Positions 52,528 to 62,115 of a stretch of DNA of 64,000 nt are shown in pieces. The notes under the pieces were generated by a model that saw only the letters and a program-made list of their open reading frames with translations, was not told where the DNA came from and made no database searches. The stretch is from G963665545 sp963665545 (GTDB taxonomy: Bacteria > Pseudomonadota > Gammaproteobacteria > Xanthomonadales > SZUA-36). The stretch lies in assembly GCA_963665545.2 (NCBI GenBank), contig CAXXKZ010000011.1:744001-808000 (forward strand), read 5' to 3'. Each line of letters begins with the position of its first letter. Within the stretch, counting starts at the first letter, position 1. Position numbers and translations under genes: made by a program.

Positions 52528-53490
52528 ATGAGTCTCAGACAGCGCGTTGCCGAACTGTTGGAAGCAAACCGCCCGGATGATCACTGGGGCCGGTCGCTGG
52601 ACATATTTCTGATCGCCCTGATCCTGGCCAACGTACTTGCCGTTTTCCTCGAGGGCTTGCCTGAACTTGAGCAGTGGCACGATACAATTTTCTTGCCCTT
52701 CGAAGTATTTAGCGTGCTTGTATTCACCATCGAATACGTTCTGCGCCTGTGGTCTTGCGTGGACCGACAAGCTGCCGCGGGCACAGGTCCGCTGAAGACT
52801 CGCATCAAATGGATGGTTTCACCGCTGGGTCTGGTTGATCTTCTCGCCATTGCGCCTTTCTACCTCTTCCTGTTCCTTCCCGCGTCGTCCCAGTCCCTGT
52901 TGATACTGAGGATTTTCCGTGGCGTACGGCTGTTGAGAATATTCAAACTCACCCGTTACTCACCTGCATTGCACGTTCTCAAATCCGTACTGCTCAAGGA
53001 AGCACGCACTCTGGCGGTGGTGGCTTTCATTCTTCTGGTGATTCTGATTGTTGCCTCCTACGGCATCTATATCCTTGAAAAAGACGTTCAGCCTGAGGCA
53101 TTCGGACACGTTGCCCTAGCGCTCTGGTGGGCCGTGGTGTCACTGACCACCGTTGGCTATGGAGACATCGTGCCCATATCGGCGATGGGCCGATTTTTCG
53201 CGGGCATCGTTGCTCTGGTGGGGATTGCCATGATGGCCCTGCCCGCCGGCATCATGGCTTCGGGATTTTCCACGGTCATGAGAAGGCGAGAAAAAGAGTA
53301 TGGCCGCGCAGTGAGCCTGGCGCTCGCCGAAAACCAGGTCTCTGAAGACGAAGCAGACGAGCTCGACTTTGCGCCTCGAACTGGGCCTGACGGAAGAGGA
53401 GGCCCACGGCATCATGCTGGACGCCAAGCGGGTTCGCGCCAAGCTCCACCGCTGCCCGCATTGTGGGAAACTGCCGGCGCAGTAGTTTAA
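52528..53490 (+). CDS. Voltage-gated potassium channel (Kv-like), C-terminus probably frameshifted
   Basis: The ATG at 52528 gives 320 residues with six helices. Helix 4 has the Arg ladder (LRIFRGVRLLRIFKLTRY), and the selectivity filter is TTVGYGD. The last 40 residues in this frame are Pro/Gly/Arg-rich and look out of frame. In the +1 frame from about 53366 the text reads LRLELGLTEEEAHGIMLDA and ends CPHCGKLPAQ at 53485. One extra base near 53361-53366 would explain it. It follows the AmpE-like gene by 41 bases. Confidence 0.85.
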   Translation: MSLRQRVAELLEANRPDDHWGRSLDIFLIALILANVLAVFLEGLPELEQWHDTIFLPFEVFSVLVFTIEYVLRLWSCVDRQAAAGTGPLKTRIKWMVSPLGLVDLLAIAPFYLFLFLPASSQSLLILRIFRGVRLLRIFKLTRYSPALHVLKSVLLKEARTLAVVAFILLVILIVASYGIYILEKDVQPEAFGHVALALWWAVVSLTTVGYGDIVPISAMGRFFAGIVALVGIAMMALPAGIMASGFSTVMRRREKEYGRAVSLALAENQVSEDEADELDFAPRTGPDGRGGPRHHAGRQAGSRQAPPLPALWETAGAVV

Positions 53491-53556
53491 CAGTGCTGGT
53501 GGAGTGATATTCGCCTACACTCTAGCGCATACAGGTAAACCAGATAAGGACGAGTA

Positions 53557-53925
53557 ATGATTACTGAAGACCGCTGTTGCACATTGGGGCCCTACTTCAA
53601 GATACACGAGGGGCAGGTCGAAGCATTCAAAAACGGCTGCCAGGCATTTATAGAAAAGACCAGAACGGAGGGCGACAGCTGCCTGTTTTACGCCTTCAGC
53701 TTCGACGGCGATGAAGCACACTGCCGAGAAGGATACAAGGATGCAGACGCAGTACTCACCCATCTTGAAAATGTTGGCGGGCTTTTGCGTGAAGCGCTCA
53801 AAATATCTGACATCACCCGTTTGGAGATTCATGCACCAGAGTCGGAAATCGCCAAGCTGCGTGAACCGCTTGCAGCACTGAACCCAAAGTACTTCGCACT
53901 GCACTCAGGATTTCGAACGGCGTAG
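53557..53925 (+). CDS. ABM-superfamily (antibiotic biosynthesis monooxygenase-like) protein
   Basis: A ferredoxin-like fold of 122 residues: the N-terminal strand CCTLGPYFKIHEGQVEAFKNG, the central FYAFSFDGDEAHCREGYKDADAVLTHLENVGG pattern. Relatives are putative quinol monooxygenases or stress-related proteins. No cofactor site is evident. It is alone on its transcript and convergent with tspO. Confidence 0.65.
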   Translation: MITEDRCCTLGPYFKIHEGQVEAFKNGCQAFIEKTRTEGDSCLFYAFSFDGDEAHCREGYKDADAVLTHLENVGGLLREALKISDITRLEIHAPESEIAKLREPLAALNPKYFALHSGFRTA

Positions 53926-54007
53926 CAAGCCAGGAGTCGGGGATGACACACACCCGTATCTGTTTGGTATGCGCCTGTTGCCAGATGATTGAGCGGATGA
54001 GTCTCGC

Positions 54008-54529
54008 TCAGTTGATAATGGATTGCAGGCCGCCGCCGTTCATCAACCAGATCGTGAGGTTTAGCGCCCAGCCAAATAGCAACCAAAACAGGTAGGGCAA
54101 CATCAGAGCGGCGGCCGGACGTGAGATCAGCCGGAATGATTGCATACACATAATGAGTATGCCGATCAGGAGAGACATTTCCAGCAATGCAAAGCCAACT
54201 CGGTGTAGGCCGAAGAAAATCCATGACCATGCCACGTTGAGGAGAAGTTGGATCAACCACCAGGCCAGGGCGCCATTGCGCAGGCGATGGCCGGTCTGCC
54301 AGATCATCCAGGCCGCCAGCGCCATCAGCATATAAAGGATGGACCAGACCGGACCGAACAGCCAGCCCGGCGGATTCCAGGCGGGCTGCTGCATGGTTTC
54401 GTAATACCATACACCGGCAGTAAATTGTCCGGCGACTGCGGCGGCAAGCACGACAAGAAGCAGAAAAACGATAAGCGAGTAGTAACGTGAGATCATAAGT
54501 GGGTTGAATTCCGTTTTGTTATGGCCCAT
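54008..54529 (-). CDS. tspO: TspO/MBR family protein
   Basis: Five membrane helices in 173 residues with the family marks QPAWNPPGWLFGPVWSILYMLMA (the Pro-rich helix turn) and LLNVAWSWIFFGLH. TspO binds porphyrins or cholesterol-like ligands and may remove photoreactive tetrapyrroles. The Met at 54496 is a possible shorter start. Confidence 0.9.
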   Translation of the reverse strand: MGHNKTEFNPLMISRYYSLIVFLLLVVLAAAVAGQFTAGVWYYETMQQPAWNPPGWLFGPVWSILYMLMALAAWMIWQTGHRLRNGALAWWLIQLLLNVAWSWIFFGLHRVGFALLEMSLLIGILIMCMQSFRLISRPAAALMLPYLFWLLFGWALNLTIWLMNGGGLQSIIN

Positions 54530-54647
54530 TCGTTGCCTTGCCTTTATGACCCTTCTCAGTGCCGAAGTTTCCTTTCACCGCCAATTTGATATTAACAGGC
54601 CATGAACCAAGATCGCTATTGGATTCCTCTATCAATGGAGGCAATTC

Positions 54648-55064
54648 ATGTCACTGAAAGACAGCAACACGGAACAAAATCTCAAAGACGCATTCGCCGG
54701 TGAATCACAAGCCAATCGTCGCTATCTTTACTTCGCGCAACGCGCAGAGATAGAAGGCTACAACGATGTATCGGCTGTTTTCCGATCCACCGCCGAAGGT
54801 GAGACAGGGCATGCCCACGGTCACCTGGAATACCTTGAGGAAACGGGAGATCCCGCCACAGGCCTGCCTATTGGCGGTACCAGCGATAATCTCAAAGCGG
54901 CCATCGCCGGCGAGACTCATGAGTATACCGACATGTATCCGGGCATGGCGCGGACGGCGCGCGACGAAGGTTTTGACGAAATCGCCGACTGGTTTGAGAC
55001 CCTGGCCAAGGCGGAACGCTCACACGCCAATCGTTTCCAGAAAGCGCTGGACGATCTGGACTGA
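54648..55064 (+). CDS. Rubrerythrin family protein without rubredoxin domain
   Basis: A four-helix diiron protein of 138 residues. Ligands: Glu in AFAGESQANRRYLYFA, Glu-x-x-His in STAEGETGHAHGH, Glu in AAIAGETHEY and Glu-x-x-His in KAERSHANRF. It reduces hydrogen peroxide or carries out a related diiron reaction. GGAGG precedes the ATG. It begins a conserved trio with the Fe-S protein and DUF3501 protein. Confidence 0.9.
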   Translation: MSLKDSNTEQNLKDAFAGESQANRRYLYFAQRAEIEGYNDVSAVFRSTAEGETGHAHGHLEYLEETGDPATGLPIGGTSDNLKAAIAGETHEYTDMYPGMARTARDEGFDEIADWFETLAKAERSHANRFQKALDDLD

Positions 55065-55179
55065 GCGCCCTCGGGGTGAGCCGCGGGCCGTTTGATGCCA
55101 GCCCGCTGACCGCAACATCTTTTCCATCCGCACGCTCCAGGGTCTCCTGGGGCGCCGCAGGTGAATACGTGACCAGACC

Positions 55180-56559
55180 ATGAATGAATCCAAAAGCCCG
55201 ATTTCAAACCCGTTGCCGACCTCGGCCGAACGCGTCCGTGAAGGCAGCCTTGAGGCACCGACACGCCATCCGCTGAACTGGCAGGACCCATCGTTCTATG
55301 ATGAGGACATATTCCTCGCAGAACTTGAGCGGGTGTACGGCATCTGTCATGGCTGCCGGCGCTGTGTGTCATTGTGCGACGCCTTCCCCACCCTGTTTGA
55401 CCTGGTCGATGAATCGGCCACATTGGAGGTGGACGGCGTGGCCAAGAGCGATTACTGGAAGGTTGTCGATCAGTGCTTCATGTGCGATCTGTGCTACCAG
55501 ACCAAGTGCCCCTATGTACCGCCGCATGAGTGGAACGTGGACTTCCCGCACCTGATGTTGCAAGCCAAAACCATCCAGTTTAAGAAGGGGGAACGCAAAC
55601 TCAGCCATCGGCTGATCAGTAATACGAAGATCCAGGGCAAGCTGGGCAGTATCCCGATCATCAGTCACACCATCAATGCAGCAAACCGAAGCGGGGTCAT
55701 TCGCAAGCTGATCGAAAAACCCCTCGATATCGATCACCGGGCAAAACTACCCATCTTCCATTCAGATACATTGCGGCGCCGCGATTTGAACCGGCACCCG
55801 GCGCGTCTGACGGCGACCGCAGCCGGGCCAACTCGCGGTAAGGCAGCACTGTTTACCACCTGCTATTGCAACGTCAATACACCCGACATTGGCGAAGATC
55901 TGATTAAGGTGTTTGAGCACAATGGGATTGCGGTGACGCTGACCGCCAAAGAAGAATGCTGCGGCATGCCGAAGCTGGAACAGGGAGACCTAAAAACCGT
56001 CGACAAGTACCGCAAAAAGAATATACCGGAACTGGTACGCCTGATTGATGAGGGCTGGGACATTGTTGCGGCCATTCCTTCGTGCGTGCTGATGTTCAAA
56101 CAGGAACTGCCCTTGATGTATCCTCAAAATGCCGATGTGCTCAAGGTAAAACAGCATATCTTTGATCCATTCGAATACCTGGTGCACCGCCACAAGGCTG
56201 GCCTGCTCAACACCGAATTCAAGCAATCAATCGGTACGGTGGCCTGGCATGTACCCTGCCACCAGCGCGTACAGAAAATCGGGCCCAAGACCAAAGACAT
56301 TTTGTCACTGGTCCCGGATTCTGAAATTCACCCCATTGAGCGGTGCTCCGGACATGACGGGACCTATGGCGTGCGGGCCGGCACCTGGGAAAAGTCCCAG
56401 AAGATCGCCAAACCCGTCATCAGCCGCGCAAAGAAGACCGAGGCGGATTATCTGGTGTCGGATTGCCCCATGGCGGCCTCGCAAATCGCGGAGGGCCTGG
56501 ACCTCAAATACGGCGAGACCAATCCGCTGAGCCTGCTGCGCAAGGCCTATGGAATTTAG
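55180..56559 (+). CDS. Heterodisulfide reductase-related (GlpC-like) iron-sulfur protein
   Basis: A protein of 459 residues. Two [4Fe-4S] motifs are near the start: CHGCRRCVSLCDAFP and CFMCDLCYQTKCPYVPP. Two Cys-Cys-Gly domains follow (EECCGMP; the second lacks a clear CCG and reads RCSGHDG). It probably passes electrons between a quinone or flavoprotein and the rubrerythrin. Confidence 0.85.
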   Translation: MNESKSPISNPLPTSAERVREGSLEAPTRHPLNWQDPSFYDEDIFLAELERVYGICHGCRRCVSLCDAFPTLFDLVDESATLEVDGVAKSDYWKVVDQCFMCDLCYQTKCPYVPPHEWNVDFPHLMLQAKTIQFKKGERKLSHRLISNTKIQGKLGSIPIISHTINAANRSGVIRKLIEKPLDIDHRAKLPIFHSDTLRRRDLNRHPARLTATAAGPTRGKAALFTTCYCNVNTPDIGEDLIKVFEHNGIAVTLTAKEECCGMPKLEQGDLKTVDKYRKKNIPELVRLIDEGWDIVAAIPSCVLMFKQELPLMYPQNADVLKVKQHIFDPFEYLVHRHKAGLLNTEFKQSIGTVAWHVPCHQRVQKIGPKTKDILSLVPDSEIHPIERCSGHDGTYGVRAGTWEKSQKIAKPVISRAKKTEADYLVSDCPMAASQIAEGLDLKYGETNPLSLLRKAYGI

Positions 56560-56589
56560 ATACTGGCATTGCGCAGGTAAGGATTTGAT

Positions 56590-57177
56590 ATGGACAAAAT
56601 ACAACGTAACGACCTGATGTCGCTGGAGACCTACGCCCAGGAGCGCATTGATTTTCGCAGCCGGGTCATGTTGCACAAAAAACACCGGCGGGTCGATGTC
56701 GGACCCAATCTGTCTCTGTATTTCGAGAACCGGTTGACCATTCAATACCAGATTCAGGAAATGCTTCGAATCGAAAGAATATTCGAGGTCAACGCCATTG
56801 AAGCAGAATTGGAAACCTACAACCCACTGATTCCCGACGGTGGCAACCTCAAAGCCACGGCGATGTTTGAGTTTGAAGACGAAGCAATTCGCCGCAGGCG
56901 GTTGGCGCAACTGGTTGCCGCCGAAGACATGATCTGGCTGGCGGTGGACGGGCATCACCGGATCAAGGCCATCGCCAATGAAGATCTGCAGCGCTCGACC
57001 GACGAGAAAACCTCAGCGGTGCATTTTCTGCGTTTCGAATTGAGCCACGACATGATCACCGCCCTGCGCGGTGGCGTCCGGCTCGAAATGGGCTGCAATC
57101 ACCCCCAATACACTCACCAAGTCACCGTTCCCAACGTCACCACAGAGTCGCTGCTGGACGACCTCGACCCTATTTGA
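56590..57177 (+). CDS. DUF3501 family protein
   Basis: A protein of 195 residues with the start MDKIQRNDLMSLETYAQERIDFR and the centre QIQEMLRIERIFE that I associate with DUF3501, always found beside the rubrerythrin and Fe-S genes. Function unknown; the operon context suggests peroxide defence. Confidence 0.75.
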   Translation: MDKIQRNDLMSLETYAQERIDFRSRVMLHKKHRRVDVGPNLSLYFENRLTIQYQIQEMLRIERIFEVNAIEAELETYNPLIPDGGNLKATAMFEFEDEAIRRRRLAQLVAAEDMIWLAVDGHHRIKAIANEDLQRSTDEKTSAVHFLRFELSHDMITALRGGVRLEMGCNHPQYTHQVTVPNVTTESLLDDLDPI

Positions 57178-57299
57178 ATTCTGGCTTGCCTACCTGCCCT
57201 TTGGAGATGCTGTAGCAGGGAGGTTCAGCTCACGACCGGGTTGACGAAATCCCTCCAACTGATAAACTTGCTTGCCGCCAACAAGTATGTAGAAGAAAT

Positions 57300-57941
57300 A
57301 TGTCAGCGCAAATTGCTGCGGTCCGCCCGCGCACACAAGCGGAGCGCACCCGAATAGCAGAAGAAAGCATGGTCGATGCCGCAATCGAATTGCTCAACAG
57401 TGTCGGCATACGCGGTACAACGCTCAAAGCAATCGGCGAAAAGGCCGGCTACAGCCGCGGCCTGGCGACCCACCACTTCGGTTCAAAGTCTGGCCTCTTT
57501 CGCATGGTGCTCAAACGCGTCACAGCCATCTGGACAGATGAACTGCTCACACAAGTCGACGGCAAGTCCGGCCTGGCGGCCATTACCACGGCCGTCGACG
57601 CCCACATGCGGCACATCTCGCACCACCCCGATTTAATCCGGGCGATGAATATTCTTTGGTTCGGTGCCCTCGACCCGGCCTCTTCGTTCACACCCAACCT
57701 GGCTGAGTTTATGAAAATCCAGCGCGATGCTGTCGCGGCATTTGTCGTCCAGGGGCAAGGCCGAGGAGAAATCCGGCCCGAGGTTGACGCGCAACGCTTC
57801 GCCGAGCAGTTCTACGGAACGGTGCTGGGAATCAATCACCAGTGGCTGGTCAGCGACGAAATTGACATAAAGGCCGCTTACCTGGAGATGAAGCGACAAA
57901 CCATTGAGCTGCTTGAAAGCCACACCAAGACAGTAGATTAG
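57300..57941 (+). CDS. TetR-family transcriptional regulator
   Basis: A protein of 213 residues. The N-terminal helix-turn-helix is TTLKAIGEKAGYSRGLATHHFGSK (in pieces: TLKAIGEKAGYSRG then LATHHFGSKSGLF). The C-terminal ligand domain is of the kind often linked to acyl-CoA sensing. It is 14 bases ahead of the acyl-CoA dehydrogenase gene and probably regulates it. Confidence 0.9.
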   Translation: MSAQIAAVRPRTQAERTRIAEESMVDAAIELLNSVGIRGTTLKAIGEKAGYSRGLATHHFGSKSGLFRMVLKRVTAIWTDELLTQVDGKSGLAAITTAVDAHMRHISHHPDLIRAMNILWFGALDPASSFTPNLAEFMKIQRDAVAAFVVQGQGRGEIRPEVDAQRFAEQFYGTVLGINHQWLVSDEIDIKAAYLEMKRQTIELLESHTKTVD

Positions 57942-57955
57942 GACAGGAGACCTCC

Positions 57956-59158
57956 GTGAAGAGACTAATTTTCACTGAAGAACAGGACATGTTTCGTGAC
58001 TCGGTTCGGCGCTTCATGCGCGCAGAAATAGAGCCTCAAGTCGAGCGCTGGCGCGAAGCCGGTATCTGCGACCGTGAGGCTTTTCTCAAAGCTGGCGAAC
58101 AGGGCCTGCTGTGTATGTGGGCCGATGAAAAATACGGCGGACTGGGGCTGGACGATTTTCGATTCGAGCAGATCGTTATAGAGGAAACAATTCGCCACGG
58201 CGATCTCGCCCTGTTCCTCACCCTGCACAGCCGCCTGGTCGGACCCTATATCGGCAGACTGGGTACAGAGGCACTGAAACAGAGATTGCTGCCCAAGTGC
58301 ATCAGCGGCGAGACCATTCTCGGTGTGGCCATGACCGAGCCATCAGCAGGCAGCGATGTAGCCGGAATAAAATCACGCGCCGTACGTGACGGCAATGACT
58401 GGATCATCAATGGCTCCAAAACCTACATATCCAACGGCATCAATGGTGACGCGTTCGTGGTGGCGGCCAGGACCGTACCCGGAAAGTCTCATGGGCTGGG
58501 CCTGTTCATCGTCGAGGAAGGCATGGAGGGCTTCAACCGTGGCCGCAACCTGAAGAAGATGGGACTCAAAGCGCAGGATACTGCTGAGTTGTTCTTCGAG
58601 AATGTCCGTATACCCGCCGAAAACGTCCTCGGCGATCCCGAACGTGGATTTTACGAACTGATGCACCACCTGGCTGAAGAACGTCTGATCAACGCCTGCC
58701 AGGCCGTAGTCCATGCCCAGGTCGCCTTCGACCTCACCATGGATTACATCAAAGAGCGAACAGCTTTCGGCAAAACCATCGCCGAATTCCAAAACACCCG
58801 CTTCAGGATGGCTGAGATGAGAACGGCCTTGAATGTTGCGCAGACTTTTGTCGACCAGTGCGTCATGCTGCACATTAGTGGTGAACTCAGCGCTGACCAT
58901 GCCGCCCAGGCCAAGTTGCATTGCAGCGAAATCGAATCAATGGTCATGGACCGCTGTGTGCAGCTCCACGGCGGGGCCGGTTACATGTCCGAATACCGCA
59001 TCTCGCACATGTTCGTCGACGCCCGCGTCACCCGCATATACGCCGGCAGCACGGAGATCATGAAAGAAATCATCGCCCGCGGGATCGGACTGGACCAGCG
59101 CCGTCGCCATACGCGTACCAATCAATCCGCCGCGTCAGGTACATCAGACCGGCTATAG
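57956..59158 (+). CDS. Acyl-CoA dehydrogenase
   Basis: A GTG start at 57956 follows AGGAG. The 400-residue protein has VAMTEPSAGSDVAGIKS (FAD/substrate), the catalytic-base region IYAGSTEIMKEIIARGIGL, and RTAFGKTIAEFQNTRF. It oxidises an acyl-CoA to the enoyl-CoA, passing electrons to ETF. The natural end is near 59100; the last 17 residues overlap the opposite creD gene by 89 bases and look like a run-on. Confidence 0.9.
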   Translation: MKRLIFTEEQDMFRDSVRRFMRAEIEPQVERWREAGICDREAFLKAGEQGLLCMWADEKYGGLGLDDFRFEQIVIEETIRHGDLALFLTLHSRLVGPYIGRLGTEALKQRLLPKCISGETILGVAMTEPSAGSDVAGIKSRAVRDGNDWIINGSKTYISNGINGDAFVVAARTVPGKSHGLGLFIVEEGMEGFNRGRNLKKMGLKAQDTAELFFENVRIPAENVLGDPERGFYELMHHLAEERLINACQAVVHAQVAFDLTMDYIKERTAFGKTIAEFQNTRFRMAEMRTALNVAQTFVDQCVMLHISGELSADHAAQAKLHCSEIESMVMDRCVQLHGGAGYMSEYRISHMFVDARVTRIYAGSTEIMKEIIARGIGLDQRRRHTRTNQSAASGTSDRL

Positions 59159-60392
59159 CGATGAGCAACGCCAGCGAGCCGAGCAATAGCGATGCGTGCT
59201 GAGCGCTGACCAGCACGTATAACAGGCCATAGGTGAGAGCCATCATGGCACCGACCGTCAACCCCCGCCTGCGCCCGCCAAGCACTACGCCAGTGTATGG
59301 GGTGACAATCAGCACCAACAAACCTGCTGCAATCATGAAGGCCATGTAAAACGGCACATATTCAGACAGAGCCAGCAGCATCAGGTAGAAAACAGCCAGT
59401 GCTGCGCCGGTCAAAAAATAGGGCACCGGGTGCAGTGGCCGGCCCGTCATCACCTCAAAAAGAAACAAGGTAAAAAATGTCAGCGCGATGAACAGGGCGC
59501 CATACTTCACCGAACGCTCGCTGCGCTGATAGACGTCCACCGGGACTTCCAGGCGCATTCCAAAGCCCGACAGATTGAGTTGATGGGGCGTCATTTCGAT
59601 CAGCGTCCACTGGTCGCTGAATGGCCGGATCAGCCCCAGCAGCTGCCAACTGGCAGTGGTGCCGTCCGCTGTGATGGATTTTTGGCTGGGCAGAAACTGG
59701 CCGATAAATTCCGGGTGGGGCCAATTGGACTCGAGCCTGACTCGTGTCGTGTCGGCGAGCGGCAAGAAGATCAGGGCCTCGCTACCTGCCAATTTAAGCT
59801 TTAGTTGATACTGATCCTTCCCTTGACCCCGGTCTGCCTCGGCCACCGTGAATTGCAATCCACGGTTGCCATTGACATCTACGCCAAGCGGTTTGGCTGC
59901 AACTTCCATACCACCAAGCGTCAGCGATGACACCTCCCGCACGCCGCGGACATCGCCCAGCGGCAGCCACAACAACAGCTCGCCTTCAGGCTGGAATTCA
60001 TCGATGCTTGACCAATCCAGGCGGCCCTTGATAGTGACACTCGAGGTATAGACTGGCACCTCATAAATGCCCAAATAACGCTGTTCGGTCGTCAGGCTGA
60101 CAGCGATATCAAGGTCTGACAATACACTGGCCCGCCAAGTCTTTTGAATCCGAGCGCCATCGCCGTCGCTGGTCTTGACCAGTGTTCTGGTCAGCGCCAC
60201 CAGGCCACCCAACGACTGGCTCCCACCCCAGCGACTGGCAATGGTTTGCTGTGCGGAATACTGCACACTTTGCCGCTCATCAATGATCGAGCGAACCATC
60301 ATCAGAGGAACCAGCATGGCCAGACTCAATAGGCCCACGAACACCAATTTAAGGGTGGCCTGGTTTCGCTTGAATACATTCGACGCATTCAT
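59070..60392 (-). CDS. creD: CreD-family inner membrane protein
   Basis: A protein of 440 residues with one N-terminal helix, a large periplasmic domain (about 40-300) and five C-terminal helices, as in CreD (Cet). EVPVYTSSVTIKGRLDW and HPVPYFLTGAALAVFYLMLLALSE are CreD marks. In enterobacteria it is under CreBC control; no creBC is in the window. Stands tail-to-tail with the acyl-CoA dehydrogenase gene. Confidence 0.85.
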   Translation of the reverse strand: MNASNVFKRNQATLKLVFVGLLSLAMLVPLMMVRSIIDERQSVQYSAQQTIASRWGGSQSLGGLVALTRTLVKTSDGDGARIQKTWRASVLSDLDIAVSLTTEQRYLGIYEVPVYTSSVTIKGRLDWSSIDEFQPEGELLLWLPLGDVRGVREVSSLTLGGMEVAAKPLGVDVNGNRGLQFTVAEADRGQGKDQYQLKLKLAGSEALIFLPLADTTRVRLESNWPHPEFIGQFLPSQKSITADGTTASWQLLGLIRPFSDQWTLIEMTPHQLNLSGFGMRLEVPVDVYQRSERSVKYGALFIALTFFTLFLFEVMTGRPLHPVPYFLTGAALAVFYLMLLALSEYVPFYMAFMIAAGLLVLIVTPYTGVVLGGRRRGLTVGAMMALTYGLLYVLVSAQHASLLLGSLALLIAIAGLMYLTRRIDWYAYGDGAGPVRSRGR

Positions 60393-60575
60393 CAGCGGCG
60401 CTCCTCAAGGCTCCTCGCCTTGGCGATCGAGATTTTCACGACCACCAGTACACCAACAGCTGCTGGCGGGACCATGCCGAAAATCGGGCGAATCAGGACA
60501 TAGCAGTGGCCATGCGCAAGCAATCACCAAAGATTGTGGGAGGCCTGCCTGGTGGCGTCATTGGCGCGCCGCCGC

Positions 60576-62099
60576 CTAGCCGATTCCGCGGCCAGCCGCC
60601 TGCCAAAACGGCGCCCGCAGGTCACGTTTGAGGATTTTTCCGGTGCCAGATTTGGGCAGCTCGCCGGTCACAAAGCTGATGCTTTTGGGACATTTGTAGC
60701 CGGCGATGTACTCGCGGCAAAAATCGATCAAGTCTTGCTCTTCAGCAGCTTGGTCCGTGTGAAGTGCGACGACCGCGTGAACCTGCTCGCCCCACTGCAG
60801 GCAAGGAATGCCGATAACGGCGACTTCAAAGACCGCCGGGTGTTCGGCAAGTATGCCTTCGACTTCAACCGAATAGACGTTTTCACCTCCGGTCACAATC
60901 ATGTCCTTGGATCTGTCGACCAGAAATAAAAAGCCGTCTTCCTCCTGATAACCCAAATCTCCCGACCAGTACCAGCCATCGCGCAAGACTTCCTTTGTGG
61001 CCTCTTCCTTGCGCCAATAGCCTTGCATGATATTGGGCCCACGCAAGGTAATCTCGCCCACCTCACCTGGCCTGCAGCGGTCTCCACTCGCTCCTCTGAC
61101 GGCCACTTCGACACCCGCTACCGCCCGACCCGCACCCTTAATACGGTCACTGTCGAGGTGATCCTGCTCGTCATAAAAAACCGTGCCCAGGCCGCAGCAC
61201 TCGGTCATACCGTAGGCCTGCATCAGGCGGCAGTCAAAAGTTTCAACAGCCTGTCTGCACAGGTCGGGCGAGATCGGCGAACCACCATGGGCGACATTCC
61301 GGAGGGTGGTGAAGTCTGTCGTTGCGGCCTTGGGGTGGCTGACCAGAAAATTAATCAAAGTCGGCACGATCGAGGTGAATGTGATCGCTTCCTTTTCAAT
61401 CGTTGCCAGAATCAACTCCGGATCCATCACCGGCACGAAGACCGTCTTGCCGCCATGCCACAGACTGCCGTAAATCCCTGCGATAGCGCCCACATGAAAC
61501 AATGGAAAGACGATCAGCATGGCCTCGTCGCCCTCCACCATCGGAAAAACGTGGACCAAATGGAAAGAATTTGCCATGTGGTTGCGGTGCGACAACATCA
61601 CCCCTTTGCCGGGCCCGGTCGTACCGCTGGTGTAATACAAGCCGGCCAGATCATCCTCGGAATCCGGACCCGGCATTGAAACCGGCTTTGAATGTGAAAT
61701 GAGCTGTTCATATTCCGCAGGCGCCACAACGACGCGTTTCACCAGGCCCGACAATTCAGCAATTTGATGCTCATTATATTCATCCACAAACAGCACTGTG
61801 CTGCCCGAGTTCTCCAGGATGTACTTCATTTCCAAAGGCGCCAGGCGCGAATTAATGGGGACGATCAGGGCACCCATGCCTGGAATCGCATAGTGCAGTT
61901 CAAAAAAACGATGAGAATTATTCATTAACACGGCGACCCGGTCACCGCGTTTCACGCCGAGCCCCGCCAGGCCAGCCGCCAGTCGATTCACCCGGTCGGC
62001 CAGTTCGGTAAAAGTGTAGCGAATATCACCATCCACGATCGCTTCACGGTCGGCAAACCGCTCGGCTGCGTATCGCATTACCCAATCAATTGTATGCAT
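60576..62099 (-). CDS. AMP-binding acyl-CoA synthetase (long-chain fatty acid-CoA ligase-like)
   Basis: A protein of 507 residues with the AMP-binding motif LYYTSGTTGPGKGVMLSH, QAYGMTECCGLG, and DGWYWSGDLGYQEEDGFLFLVDRSKDMIV; PKSGTGKILKRDLR holds the catalytic Lys. It activates a fatty or aromatic acid to the CoA ester. It lies near the acyl-CoA dehydrogenase and 16 bases after the BCCT gene, so these may form one catabolic cluster. Confidence 0.9.
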   Translation of the reverse strand: MHTIDWVMRYAAERFADREAIVDGDIRYTFTELADRVNRLAAGLAGLGVKRGDRVAVLMNNSHRFFELHYAIPGMGALIVPINSRLAPLEMKYILENSGSTVLFVDEYNEHQIAELSGLVKRVVVAPAEYEQLISHSKPVSMPGPDSEDDLAGLYYTSGTTGPGKGVMLSHRNHMANSFHLVHVFPMVEGDEAMLIVFPLFHVGAIAGIYGSLWHGGKTVFVPVMDPELILATIEKEAITFTSIVPTLINFLVSHPKAATTDFTTLRNVAHGGSPISPDLCRQAVETFDCRLMQAYGMTECCGLGTVFYDEQDHLDSDRIKGAGRAVAGVEVAVRGASGDRCRPGEVGEITLRGPNIMQGYWRKEEATKEVLRDGWYWSGDLGYQEEDGFLFLVDRSKDMIVTGGENVYSVEVEGILAEHPAVFEVAVIGIPCLQWGEQVHAVVALHTDQAAEEQDLIDFCREYIAGYKCPKSISFVTGELPKSGTGKILKRDLRAPFWQAAGRGIG

Positions 62100-62115
62100 G
62101 GTTCTTCCATTTCGT

